Shown here: positions 1-7,241 of the stretch, piece by piece
How positions within the stretch are numbered: position 1 is the stretch's first letter
Layout of the letters: each line of letters opens with the position of its first letter
Assembly (NCBI GenBank): GCA_024763135.1
Contig: JANTGD010000056.1
Span: 1 to 13,236, forward strand
Length of the DNA stretch: 13,236 nucleotides
Direction of reading: 5' to 3'
From: Thiotrichales bacterium
Lineage (GTDB): Bacteria; Pseudomonadota; Gammaproteobacteria; UWMA-0217
Position numbers and translations under genes: made by a program
Notes under the pieces: model-generated
Told to the model about the DNA's origin: nothing
Database searches by the model: none
What the model saw: the letters and a program-made list of their open reading frames with translations, nothing else

Positions 1-34
1 GCTACAGATGACCCCTTGATGGCTCACCCGAAGG

Positions 35-131
35 GCGCAAACCCACGCGTCCAGCACGGCGTTATTGCTGCTCGACATGGAACAACCATGGCTTCGCAAC
101 AATGCCTTGTTCTGAACGCGTGGGTTTGCGC
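35..131. repeat. Large palindromic intergenic repeat with nested stems
   Basis: A perfect 16-bp inverted repeat (GCGCAAACCCACGCGT at 35-50, its complement at 116-131) encloses 65 bases. Inside it, 58-68 pairs with 96-106 (one A-C mismatch and one G-T pair), and CATGG/CCATG forms an inner hairpin near 76-90, so the unit folds as one long nested structure. The motif CCCGAAGGGC just before and overlapping the left arm recurs at 9920-9928, also beside a long stem. The reverse complement resembles part of the element at 9789-10046 in motif order (ACAAGGC, ATTG, ATGG, TTCC, GCAAT, AACGC). No reading frame here looks coding. This is probably a member of a dispersed palindromic family rather than a gene or attC site. 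Confidence 0.6.
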
Positions 132-161
132 TGATATAGACAGTTTGAACTTGGCGGTGTA

Positions 162-198
162 CTAGTACATTGTCAATATCGTGTTGACGATGTACTAG
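162..198. repeat. CTAGTAC palindrome overlapping the 3' end of the yceH-like gene
   Basis: The arms at 162-176 and 184-198 pair over 15 positions (14 Watson-Crick plus one T-G) around a 7-nt loop. Bases 174-198 are repeated in inverted orientation at 7204-7228 with 24 of 25 identities. The TAG stop codon of the minus-strand gene (197-195) lies in the right arm, so the repeat supplies the end of that reading frame. No T-run follows the stem in the minus direction, so it is not a canonical rho-independent terminator, though it could act as an mRNA 3'-end barrier. Confidence 0.65.
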
Positions 199-785
199 GG
201 GCTGGGTTTAAGCAGGCGGTCGACCAGGGTTTCCAATTCATTGATACGTTCTCGCAGCGGATCTGGTTGCATGTCGCCGGGCGGTTTGGCCGAAGTGCTG
301 TGCTCGGTAGCTGTATTCAGGCTGAGTCGGTAGCCCGCGTGTTCTCCTTGCAGGGTGGGTGTGAGCAGCCTTTTTTGAACGAGCGTTGCTGCGGCTTGTT
401 CGGCTTGTTGCGGGGTTTCATAGGGATACAGGCGATAGGCCTGCTCGTAGAGTGCTCGCTGCTCCACAATAGGCTGGGTCAGTGCCAGCACCACGATTGC
501 AAACAAAGGGGGGGACAATTTCAAGCGTTGTTCTAGGGTTTGGTGGTAACGAAATTGTCCCTGGGTTTCTTGTACACGCAACAGGCCGGCGCGGATTAGT
601 TCTGCCAATGCCTTATGCACATCGGCCTTTGCCACCGGTGAGCAGTTCAGGGTTTTGCGTTGTTCGTTGAGTGTTTCAGTGATGCTTTGCGCGGTGGCGG
701 GGTACTCGGAGACCGAGGTGTATTGCAGTGTGCCGAGCGCTCCAAGCGCAGCCGCACATAAAGGGTTAGCAGGCAACAGGTCCAT
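195..785 (-). CDS. Divergent YceH/DUF480-like winged-helix protein
   Basis: A 196-residue protein that aligns by eye with the YceH (DUF480) family. Seen: an SEYP segment (family EQYP) near residue 27, a LNEQRKTLNCSPV stretch (family NQKTNREPV) near 39-51, then ADVHKALAELIRAGLLR (family SEVQEQLDNLVKRHYLR). A second unit begins KLSPPLFAIVVLAL near 88 (family KLSAAEVALITTLL). The protein ends in a short coiled-coil-like segment LRERINELETLVDRLL, matching the C-terminal helix of YceH. Length is close to the usual 200-220. The N-terminal motif usually read as RVLGALLEK is not conserved, so this is a divergent member. The ATG has a TGAGG Shine-Dalgarno 10 nt upstream. It lies 116 nt beyond prmC on the same strand and could be its distal partner. 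The family's biochemical role is not established; two winged-helix domains suggest nucleic acid binding, which is inference. Confidence 0.6.
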   Translation of the reverse strand: MDLLPANPLCAAALGALGTLQYTSVSEYPATAQSITETLNEQRKTLNCSPVAKADVHKALAELIRAGLLRVQETQGQFRYHQTLEQRLKLSPPLFAIVVLALTQPIVEQRALYEQAYRLYPYETPQQAEQAAATLVQKRLLTPTLQGEHAGYRLSLNTATEHSTSAKPPGDMQPDPLRERINELETLVDRLLKPSP

Positions 786-901
786 TGTTTGGGTGCCTCA
801 AGGTGCTTTGTAGAGCGTTGATAGGATGGCTTGTCATGTCGAGTAACCTGTCCATGCGCTGCGGCATTGAATCAAAGGTGACCCGTCACCAGGCCGCGGC
901 G

Positions 902-1753
902 TCAGCGATCAGCTTTGCGGCCCAGTGTAACACGTGGATTTCCGCCCAGATCGGACAGGGTTTGAATATGTGAAAACTTTGCATCACTGAACAAGCGATA
1001 GGCAGCTTCTGCCTGATTATACCCATGCTCGACCATCAGCCAGCCTTGATCCTGCAGGTAGCGCCCTGCCTGACTGATGATGCCGATGAGTGCATCGAGC
1101 CCGGTGATGCCGGCTGTGAGCGCAGTTTGTGGTTCGAAACGCACATCGCCTTGCTGCAGATGCGGATCATCAGCTGCGATATATGGGGGGTTAGAGACGA
1201 TCAGGTCGAAACATTCATGTTGCTGCAATGCAGCGTACCAATGGCTCTGCTTGAATATGACATTGGGAATGCCGAGCCGCTTGGCGTTGGCTTGGGCGAT
1301 TTCGAGCGCAGCGTTTGAGACATCGGTGGCGGTAACCTCCCAGCCCGGATTTTCGTGTGCGAGTGCCAGAGCGATGGCGCCGGTGCCAGTGCCCAGATCG
1401 AGAACGCGAGCCGGCTGTTGAGTCACGCGAGTCAATGCCGTCTCGACCAGCAGCTCGGTTTCAGGTCGGGGGATCAGGACATCGCGATTGACCTGCAGCT
1501 CCAGGGTCCAGAATTCTTTGCTCCCGGTGATGTACGCCACGGGTTCTCCTTGGCACCTGCGCGCGAGGAGGGCTTCAAAGCGTTTGATATCGGTGCTTTC
1601 GAGGAGTCGCTCTGGCCAGCTGTAAAGATAGCTGCGGGGCTTTTTCAGCGCGGTTGCGAGTAATATTTCGGCATCCAGTCTGGGCGAATCGGAATCGATC
1701 TGCGCTGCGGCTTGTGCCAGGATTGTTTTGATTCTGGCGTCGCTTGGCATCAT
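902..1753 (-). CDS. prmC: Release factor glutamine methyltransferase PrmC (HemK)
   Basis: Transfers a methyl group from S-adenosylmethionine to the glutamine of the GGQ motif in peptide-chain release factors, in the cytoplasm. Taking the ATG four bases after the prfA stop gives 283 residues, the usual size. The N-terminal helical substrate domain covers about 1-85 (SPRLDAEILL is typical). The SAM motif DLGTGTGAI lies at 119-127 and the catalytic NPPY at 188-191, followed by the family signature DPHLQQGDVRFEP. The frame is open further upstream, to 1798 within prfA, but those residues do not look like PrmC. Two ATG codons in tandem (1753 and 1750) could serve as start, and no clear Shine-Dalgarno is present, so translation is probably coupled to prfA. 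The gene sits directly downstream of the gene for its own substrate. A small palindrome at 877-890 followed by TTT lies just past the stop and might attenuate transcription. Confidence 0.97.
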   Translation of the reverse strand: MMPSDARIKTILAQAAAQIDSDSPRLDAEILLATALKKPRSYLYSWPERLLESTDIKRFEALLARRCQGEPVAYITGSKEFWTLELQVNRDVLIPRPETELLVETALTRVTQQPARVLDLGTGTGAIALALAHENPGWEVTATDVSNAALEIAQANAKRLGIPNVIFKQSHWYAALQQHECFDLIVSNPPYIAADDPHLQQGDVRFEPQTALTAGITGLDALIGIISQAGRYLQDQGWLMVEHGYNQAEAAYRLFSDAKFSHIQTLSDLGGNPRVTLGRKADR

Positions 1754-1757
1754 CTGT

Positions 1758-2840
1758 CTAGTCTGCGAGTGCTGCGAGCTGTTCGGCCTGGTATTCATTT
1801 AAGAGGGGTTCGATGATTTGGTCCAAATCGCCGGCAAGGATTTCATCGAGTTTGTATAAGGTCAGATTGATCCGATGGTCGGTAACCCGGCCTTGTGGGA
1901 AATTATAGGTGCGGATGCGTTCAGACCGGTCACCGCTGCCCACGAGATTCTTGCGTAGGGCAGATTCTTCAGCTGCCTGTTTTTGCCGGTCCGCTTCGAG
2001 CAGTTTTGCCTGCAGTAACGACATGGCGCGCGCCCGATTTTTGTGTTGCGAGCGCTCGTCCTGACATTCGACCACGATCCCGGTTGGCAGGTGCGTCAGA
2101 CGCACGGCGGAATCGGTTTTATTCACGTGCTGTCCGCCCGCGCCAGATGCGCGGTAGGTATCCACACGCAGATCCGCAGGATTGATCTCCTGGGCTTCGA
2201 CTGCTTCGGCTTCGGGCATTACGGCAACCGTTGCAGCGGAGGTGTGAATGCGTCCCTGGGATTCTGTTTCCGGGACGCGTTGCACGCGATGGGCGCCCGA
2301 TTCGAATTTGAGGCGCGAATAGGCACCATGCCCGATAATACGCGTGATGATTTCTTTATATCCGCCGTGTTCCCCAGGGCTTTCATTGAGGATTTCAATT
2401 TGCCAGTGTTGGCGTTCCGCATAACGGGCATAGAGCTTGAAGAGGTCACCTGCGAAGATGGCCGCCTCGTCTCCTCCCGTGCCGGCGCGGATTTCGAGAA
2501 ATACATTGCTGTTGTCGTGCGGATCTTTGGGCAGCAGATGCTTTTGTAAATGCTGCTCCAATTGCTCGATTTGCTCATTGAGTAATTTGCGTTCTTCGAT
2601 CGCCATTTCCCGCAGTTCCGGATCGGACTCGCTGAGCATCTCTTCGGTGGTAGCCAGATCATCGACGGCCTGGCGGTAGTCGGCAAAAGTTTCAACCACG
2701 GGTTCCAGCTGACCGTACTCTTGAGAGAGGGTACGAAACTGATTTTGATCGGCTATGATCTCGGCATCGGCCAGTAGGCCCGTGACTTCTTCAAAACGGT
2801 CTTTGAGATCTTCGAGCTTGGTAATTACGGACTGTTTCAC
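1758..2840 (-). CDS. prfA: Peptide chain release factor 1
   Basis: RF1 reads UAA and UAG in the ribosomal A site and triggers hydrolysis of peptidyl-tRNA. The protein has 360 residues, the standard length. Seen: the codon-recognition tripeptide PxT as PET at 190-192 in the segment RVQRVPETESQGRIHT, and the catalytic GGQ at 235-237 in SGAGGQHVN, whose glutamine is the PrmC target. The conserved block VECQDERSQHKNRARAM and the C-terminal NFPQGRVTDHRINLTLY are also present. An alanine or valine is also found at the middle of PxT in other RF1 proteins, and glutamate is a familiar variant, so specificity should be normal. Translation starts at GTG: the N-terminus MKQSVITKLEDL matches the E. coli start MKPSIVAKLEAL. 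The start lies 3 nt after the hemA stop, and the prmC start is 4 nt after the prfA stop, so the three form one operon. Confidence 0.98.
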   Translation of the reverse strand: MKQSVITKLEDLKDRFEEVTGLLADAEIIADQNQFRTLSQEYGQLEPVVETFADYRQAVDDLATTEEMLSESDPELREMAIEERKLLNEQIEQLEQHLQKHLLPKDPHDNSNVFLEIRAGTGGDEAAIFAGDLFKLYARYAERQHWQIEILNESPGEHGGYKEIITRIIGHGAYSRLKFESGAHRVQRVPETESQGRIHTSAATVAVMPEAEAVEAQEINPADLRVDTYRASGAGGQHVNKTDSAVRLTHLPTGIVVECQDERSQHKNRARAMSLLQAKLLEADRQKQAAEESALRKNLVGSGDRSERIRTYNFPQGRVTDHRINLTLYKLDEILAGDLDQIIEPLLNEYQAEQLAALAD

Positions 2841-2843
2841 GTT

Positions 2844-4118
2844 TTAGCGTATATCTTTGGGTGGTTCTTCCAGCGCGAACAGCTCGCGCGCTGCCTCGAG
2901 CAACTCGCCGCGCCCTTCTTGGGCAGCGCAGTTCATCGCCTTGGTTGGGGCATGGATGAGTTTATTGGTGAGAGTGCGCGCCAGATAGTCGATCGCCTCT
3001 TCGGGAGATTTGCCTTGTTGACTGAGCCGTTTGGCCTGGATGGCTACCTGGGCTGCGACACTGTGAGCGTGTTGCCGGTAATCCCGAATAGTATGGACGG
3101 CGTCCTGACTATTCAACCAGCCCTGAAAGGCTTTCACTTGAGTGATGACCAGTTCTTCTGCCTGTTTTGCTGCTTCCTGACGATTGCGCATATTTTCCTC
3201 GATCACACCGTGTAAATCATCGACCGTATAGAGATACACATCTGAGAGCTTGCCGACCTCCGGCTCGATGTCCCTGGGTACCGCGATGTCAACCATGAAG
3301 AAGGGGCGGCGCTTGCGTTTTTTTAGTGCCCGTTCCACTGCGCCTTTGCCCAGAATGGGTAATGGGCTGGCCGTGGAGGAAATAATTATGTCGGCCTGCA
3401 CCAAGGCGTCAGGAATGTCCGACAGCGTAATGGCCTCGGCCTGAAATTCCTTTGCCAAATGCTGGGCGCGTTCTACCGTCCGGTTCGCGACAATCATATG
3501 CGAGACGTTCTGACGTGCAAGATGCCTGGCAGTGAGTTCGATGGTTTCGCCGGCGCCGATCAATAGCGCAGTTTGGGCTTCGAGTGAATCGAAGATCTGT
3601 TTTGCAAGGCTGACGGCGGCAAATGCGACAGATACGGCGCTCGAACCGATCTCTGTTTGCGTGCGGATTTGTTTGGCGGTGGAAAAGGTGTGCTGGTAGA
3701 GCCGACTCAGGTAGCGGCCGATACTGTCATGTTCCAGGGCAGTTTGATAGGAGGATTTTAGCTGGCCAAGGATTTGCGGCTCTCCCAGGACCAGCGAATC
3801 CAAGCCACAGGCAACGCGTAGCATGTGCTGCACGGCTTCCCCATTATGGAGCGTATACAGAAAAGGTTGCAGATGGTGGGTGTCGAACGCATGTGCTCGG
3901 GCCAGCCAATGGGTCAATTGATGCGCTGTATCGGCTTGATGGTGCCAACAGGTGACTTCAGTGCGATTGCAGGTGGAGAGTACAGAGGCTTCTTCCACAC
4001 CGGGCAATGCAAGCAACTTCGAGAATGTTCCAGGTAGTTCCTCAGCGCGAAACACGATTTTTTCGCGCACTTCAATCGGTGCTGTTTTGTGATTGATACC
4101 TATAGTGAGGAGTGACAT
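2844..4118 (-). CDS. hemA: Glutamyl-tRNA reductase (HemA, C5 pathway)
   Basis: Reduces the glutamate of Glu-tRNA(Glu) to glutamate-1-semialdehyde with NADPH, the first committed step of tetrapyrrole synthesis by the C5 route. The 424-residue length is normal. Seen: N-terminal GINHKTAP (7-14), the catalytic cysteine at residue 50 within STCNRTE, the conserved ACGLDSLVLGEPQILGQ block near 103-119, an NADPH-binding Rossmann motif GAGE at 188-191 followed by ANRT at 211-214, and a C-terminal dimerisation helix region from about 310. It is first in the minus-strand operon hemA-prfA-prmC and is divergent from the TPR-lolB operon, as in Pseudomonas and, for lolB, E. coli. A likely promoter lies 30-58 nt upstream of the ATG. 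No strong Shine-Dalgarno is visible. Confidence 0.98.
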   Translation of the reverse strand: MSLLTIGINHKTAPIEVREKIVFRAEELPGTFSKLLALPGVEEASVLSTCNRTEVTCWHHQADTAHQLTHWLARAHAFDTHHLQPFLYTLHNGEAVQHMLRVACGLDSLVLGEPQILGQLKSSYQTALEHDSIGRYLSRLYQHTFSTAKQIRTQTEIGSSAVSVAFAAVSLAKQIFDSLEAQTALLIGAGETIELTARHLARQNVSHMIVANRTVERAQHLAKEFQAEAITLSDIPDALVQADIIISSTASPLPILGKGAVERALKKRKRRPFFMVDIAVPRDIEPEVGKLSDVYLYTVDDLHGVIEENMRNRQEAAKQAEELVITQVKAFQGWLNSQDAVHTIRDYRQHAHSVAAQVAIQAKRLSQQGKSPEEAIDYLARTLTNKLIHAPTKAMNCAAQEGRGELLEAARELFALEEPPKDIR

Positions 4119-4147
4119 GGTGTAGCGGAGAATCTAATCGAGGCGGA

Positions 4148-4176
4148 ATTCTGTGCCATACGTGCATTGATTACAA
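4148..4176 (-). promoter_or_regulatory. Candidate sigma70 promoter for hemA-prfA-prmC
   Basis: On the minus strand, TTGTAA (-35, 4176-4171) and CAGAAT (-10, 4153-4148) each match four of six consensus bases and are separated by exactly 17 nt. Initiation would fall near 4141, giving a 5' leader of about 22 nt before the hemA ATG. This is a reading of the sequence only. Confidence 0.35.
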
Positions 4177-4554
4177 GCATGTGTGCTGCGCTGGATCGAT
4201 TTCGCGACGGCAGTGACCGCCCTTCTTATCATTCGGTAAGATCCCAAATGTAGTAAAAAAGCAGGGATTCAAGGTAGGCGGCGTGGGATTGCAGCGTGGT
4301 GCGACAGTGCACTGGTCAGCGCTCGATGGGCGCCTGAGGAACTGTGACAATTAACAGCCCGAAATCGCTGATATCTGTTAGGATGTTGGCGCAAAACCAT
4401 GAAGGTAAGAACCCGAATGATATCCAGTTTATTTCGCAAGATACTACGCTGTTTTAGACGTTCCGAAACCTGGCATTTCCCCGATGCGGTCGCATTAATG
4501 AGGTTTTGCTCATCATCGGCCACGCTGGTCCAGGACCCGTGTTGTTCACGCAGC
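4177..4554. other. Divergent intergenic region between hemA and the TPR lipoprotein gene
   Basis: About 380 bases with no recognisable gene. A weak plus-strand promoter may begin at GTGACA (4344-4349), with GCTGAT 17 nt later or TAGGAT at 4379-4384, but neither -10 is convincing. The plus frame of the downstream TPR gene stays open back to an ATG at 4399, yet residues encoded between 4399 and 4554 are rich in Arg, Cys and Ser and show no family resemblance. A 114-codon minus-strand frame (4269-4613) is also featureless. I see no RNA gene or riboswitch. Confidence 0.4.
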
Positions 4555-6402
4555 ATGCCATACGGCAGGCGAGCAGTGCGCTTTTCCGAGGGCAGTTTTC
4601 GGGCCAGAAGCACTTGTAGCAGTTTGCTGGTTGCTAAGTCTTATCACCTTACGGGTTGGTTCCGATCATCTGTACCGATCTACCACTCTGTAGCATTGCT
4701 GGTGCTGATCGGCAGTCTGCTGAGTGCCAGTGGCTGCACGACCTTGTCTACCCATAAGCAGCAGGCTGAACCGATTGCCATCGAGGCCAATCCAATCGAT
4801 CCTGCGATACAGAAACGTGCGGATTTGATGTACGAGGTGTTGGCGGGGGAAATCTCTGGGAAGTTGGGGGATGTGGAAGCTGCATCGGAACATTACCTCG
4901 AAGCAGCCAAGCTCACCGATGACCCCAGCGTGGCTGCACGCACGGCCCGGATTGCCTTGTTTGCAAAGGATTATGAAAAGGCTTACGAGGCTGCGGCGCG
5001 CTGGGTGGAGTTGGAGCCGGACAATAATGATGCTCAGCAGACTCTGGGATTGTTGTTGGTCCGGCTTGAGCGCCCGAAAGAGGCCGCAGAGCATTTTGCA
5101 AAAGTCATCGATGCGGCTGGGCCCGATCATTACGAGGCTTCTTTTGCGCAACTCAATCTGTTACTTGGGCGTGAGGCCGTAACGGATACAGAACTGCAAG
5201 TGCTGGATATTCTACGTAAGCGCTATCCCAAGGTCGTGGATGCGCAGCGTACCTATGCGGAATTGGCGTATCGGGGACAGGATTACGAGAAAGCCCTGGC
5301 AGGCGTGGAAGACGCGCTCGCGATTGATCCCAAGGATCAACGTTCTCTCGTAATTAAGAATCGCGCATTGTTGTCGCTTGGACGCGTTGATGAGGCGCTT
5401 GCCAATATGCGTAGCTTGTTGCAAGAGCACCCGCAGGACCCCGCACTGTATCATAATTATGCGCGCATGTTGGTTCAGGCCAAACGCTATGGTGAGGCAT
5501 TGGAAGCTTATCAGGAGGTGCTGCGCTTGCAACCCGATGATCCGGACATTGTGTATAGCAAAGCCTTGCTCGAGATCGAACTTAAGAAATACACGGATGC
5601 CCGTAAGAGTCTTCAAGCATTACTGGATTCGCCGCACCATCATGATGAAGCCAGCTATTACCTCGGGCGTGTTAGTGAGGACCAGGGGCGTCTCGAAGAG
5701 GCAATCGATTGGTACAAGCAGGTCGAAGAGGGTGAATACTACTTCGATGCGCAGACCAGAATCGCCGAAGCGATGGCCAGTACAGGTCGATTAGAGGCGG
5801 CCAGGGCGTATCTACAGACATTGCGTAATCAGATCGATGACCAGGACGCGGTGGTGAGGCTTTTGCTGGTCGAAGGGCAGCTGCTTGCCGATCAGCAGCA
5901 AGACCAGGCGGCCTATGATTTTTACGACGAAGCGTTGAAGAAATACCCTGATAATAGCGATCTATTGTACGCCCGGGCCATGATGGCAGAGCGGATTGGG
6001 CATGTAGACTGGTTGGAGCGCGATCTCAAACGTTTACTGGCTAAGGAACCGGATAACGCCACAGCGCTCAATGCGTTGGGGTATACCTTGGCCGACCGTA
6101 CAGAACGCTATCAGGAAGCGTACCAGTATATCCAGCAGGCGCTGAAAATCCGTCCTGATGATGCCGCCATACTCGATAGTATGGGTTGGGTAGAATACAA
6201 GCTGGGAGATTTGCAGGCGGCTCTTAAGTATCTGCGTCAGGCTTATGCACAGATGAAGGATACAGAGATTGCCTATCATCTGGGTGAAGTCCTACTGGCC
6301 CTGGGCCAGCGTGATGAAGCAGAAAAACTGGTGCTCGGCGCATTGGCGGAATCGCCAGACGATGTACGCCTGCAAACGCTGTTAGAGAAACTGAAGCAAT
6401 AA
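4555..6402 (+). CDS. TPR-repeat outer-membrane-type lipoprotein upstream of lolB
   Basis: A large tetratricopeptide-repeat protein, about 615 residues from this start. A hydrophobic segment VALLVLIGSLL leads into SASGC, a plausible lipobox with the lipidated cysteine at residue 61 and threonine next to it. No aspartate at +2 means no inner-membrane retention signal of the E. coli type, so outer membrane placement is likely. From about residue 80 to the end, TPR-like helix pairs repeat, with typical units such as YEKALAGVEDALAIDPKD and YGEALEAYQEVLRLQPDDP; I estimate ten or more. The last unit includes LGDLQAALKYLRQAY. In Pseudomonas a TPR protein of this kind occupies the same position between hemA and lolB. 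Its function is unproven; a scaffold in envelope assembly is a guess. The start is uncertain: ATG 4555 gives a long n-region, TTG 4624 would put the cysteine at residue 38, and the frame is open to ATG 4399. None has a good Shine-Dalgarno. The stop overlaps the lolB ATG by one base (TAATG). Confidence 0.85.
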   Translation: MPYGRRAVRFSEGSFRARSTCSSLLVAKSYHLTGWFRSSVPIYHSVALLVLIGSLLSASGCTTLSTHKQQAEPIAIEANPIDPAIQKRADLMYEVLAGEISGKLGDVEAASEHYLEAAKLTDDPSVAARTARIALFAKDYEKAYEAAARWVELEPDNNDAQQTLGLLLVRLERPKEAAEHFAKVIDAAGPDHYEASFAQLNLLLGREAVTDTELQVLDILRKRYPKVVDAQRTYAELAYRGQDYEKALAGVEDALAIDPKDQRSLVIKNRALLSLGRVDEALANMRSLLQEHPQDPALYHNYARMLVQAKRYGEALEAYQEVLRLQPDDPDIVYSKALLEIELKKYTDARKSLQALLDSPHHHDEASYYLGRVSEDQGRLEEAIDWYKQVEEGEYYFDAQTRIAEAMASTGRLEAARAYLQTLRNQIDDQDAVVRLLLVEGQLLADQQQDQAAYDFYDEALKKYPDNSDLLYARAMMAERIGHVDWLERDLKRLLAKEPDNATALNALGYTLADRTERYQEAYQYIQQALKIRPDDAAILDSMGWVEYKLGDLQAALKYLRQAYAQMKDTEIAYHLGEVLLALGQRDEAEKLVLGALAESPDDVRLQTLLEKLKQ

Positions 6403-7022
6403 TGTACCGCCAAATCACGCTGCGGGCGTTTTGGATAGCGTTATTGGGTGTTTTTCTCCTATCAGGCTGTGTGACGCAATCCAAGGTCAAAACGAGTAGC
6501 CAGGGAATCTGGCCCTCGCTCAAGGCGGCGCAGCGGGCGGCGCAGCTCGGTCCCCTGCGGAATTGGGATCTGGAAGGTCGTCTCGGCGTGCAGATGGGGG
6601 ACGAAGGATTCTCCGCTGGACTGGTTTGGCAGCAACGAGTCGATCGGTTTCATATCGAATTATTCGATCAATTGGGGCGTAAAGTGGCGATTCTCAGCGG
6701 CACCCCGACTAAGGTCGATTTACGTACCGCGAAGGGGCAGCGGTTTACAGGAGATAATCCGGAAACCTTGTTGCGGGAGCATGTCGGGTGGAGTGTCCCT
6801 ATCCGTAGCCTTTTCTATTGGGTACGTGGGTTGCCTGATCCCAAAACCGTCTCCTGGCGTGAGGATTACAATGATCAAGGGTTGCTAGTAGCGCTCGAAC
6901 AGGGAGGGTGGCAGGTGCAGCTGTCACGGTATAGCCCTTTCGATGATTTTCAATTACCCCGCCTAGTCAAAATGGTACGGGATGACATTAAGCTCAAATT
7001 GTTGATCAAAAAGTGGAGCTAG
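6402..7022 (+). CDS. lolB: Outer membrane lipoprotein receptor LolB
   Basis: LolB accepts lipoproteins from the periplasmic carrier LolA and inserts them in the inner leaflet of the outer membrane. It is itself a lipoprotein. The protein has 206 residues, the usual size. Seen: a signal peptide with hydrophobic core FWIALLGVFLL and lipobox LSGC with Cys23, followed by valine (outer-membrane sorting). The mature part has the family features NWDLEGRLGVQ near 54-64, FSAGLVWQQ, FDQLGRKVAILSG, and YWVRGLPDP near 139-147. The ATG overlaps the stop of the TPR lipoprotein gene, indicating translational coupling. ispE normally follows closely in this gene order, but here a 483-nt tract of repeats separates the two, so ispE may depend on another promoter or on read-through. 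A short hairpin (GTCCG/CGGAC, 7029-7044) follows the stop without a T-run. Confidence 0.95.
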   Translation: MYRQITLRAFWIALLGVFLLSGCVTQSKVKTSSQGIWPSLKAAQRAAQLGPLRNWDLEGRLGVQMGDEGFSAGLVWQQRVDRFHIELFDQLGRKVAILSGTPTKVDLRTAKGQRFTGDNPETLLREHVGWSVPIRSLFYWVRGLPDPKTVSWREDYNDQGLLVALEQGGWQVQLSRYSPFDDFQLPRLVKMVRDDIKLKLLIKKWS

Positions 7023-7064
7023 GCGGTCGTCCGAGAATGCGGACCGTCTCTCAGCATAGCCATT

Positions 7065-7196
7065 TTAAGGAACCTCTGAGTAATACTGGCGCGAGCAGAC
7101 CGTGGTGAAGAATCGTCCAGATCAAGGCGCGGATCGCATGTAATAGCTAGCTATTGCGAAGACCGGCAACGAAGAAACGGGTGATTTGGTGCCGCA
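7065..7196 (+). repeat. Truncated copy of the 13047-13214 MITE-like element
   Basis: Aligns without gaps to 13047-13178, with 110 of 132 identical bases by my count. It begins TTAAGGAACCTCTGAG, matching the left terminal repeat of the other copy, and stops matching after GCCGCA at 7196. The right inverted end found at 13199-13214 is missing. The middle contains a perfect 14-bp palindrome AATAGCTAGCTATT (7141-7154 region). It lies 42 nt downstream of lolB. At 7197 it abuts an unrelated palindromic repeat. Confidence 0.75.
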
Positions 7197-7228
7197 CGAT
7201 GTACTAGTACCTCGTCAACACGATATTG
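7197..7228. repeat. CTAGTAC repeat, second copy
   Basis: Bases 7204-7228 match the reverse complement of 174-198 at 24 of 25 positions (CTAGTAC, then one variable base, then TCGTCAACACGATATTG). The unit begins in an 18-nt near-perfect palindrome (7197-7214) centred on GTACTAGTAC, a decamer also present at 159-168. Unlike the first copy, the far arm of the hairpin is missing, and the sequence runs on into a different structured repeat. Confidence 0.6.
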
Positions 7229-7241
7229 GCGGCTACAGCAA

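Noticed and set aside
35..131. Possible integron attC site because of the long imperfect palindrome
   Set aside because: The arms lack the paired RYYYAAC/GTTRRRY core sites, and no integrase or cassette-like frame is present.
174..198. The repeated 25-nt unit as a CRISPR repeat
   Set aside because: Only two copies are seen, 7 kb apart and in opposite orientation, with no regular spacers or cas genes.
2269..2277. PET instead of PAT in the RF1 codon-recognition tripeptide as a sign of altered stop-codon use
   Set aside because: The middle residue of PxT varies naturally in RF1, and the genes here end in ordinary TAA, TAG and TGA codons.
2043..2549. 168-codon plus-strand frame opposite prfA
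   Set aside because: It is a shadow of the well-supported RF1 gene and has no family resemblance.
4269..4613. Minus-strand 114-codon reading frame upstream of the TPR gene
   Set aside because: Its residues resemble no family, it overlaps the opposite-strand frame, and no Shine-Dalgarno is present.
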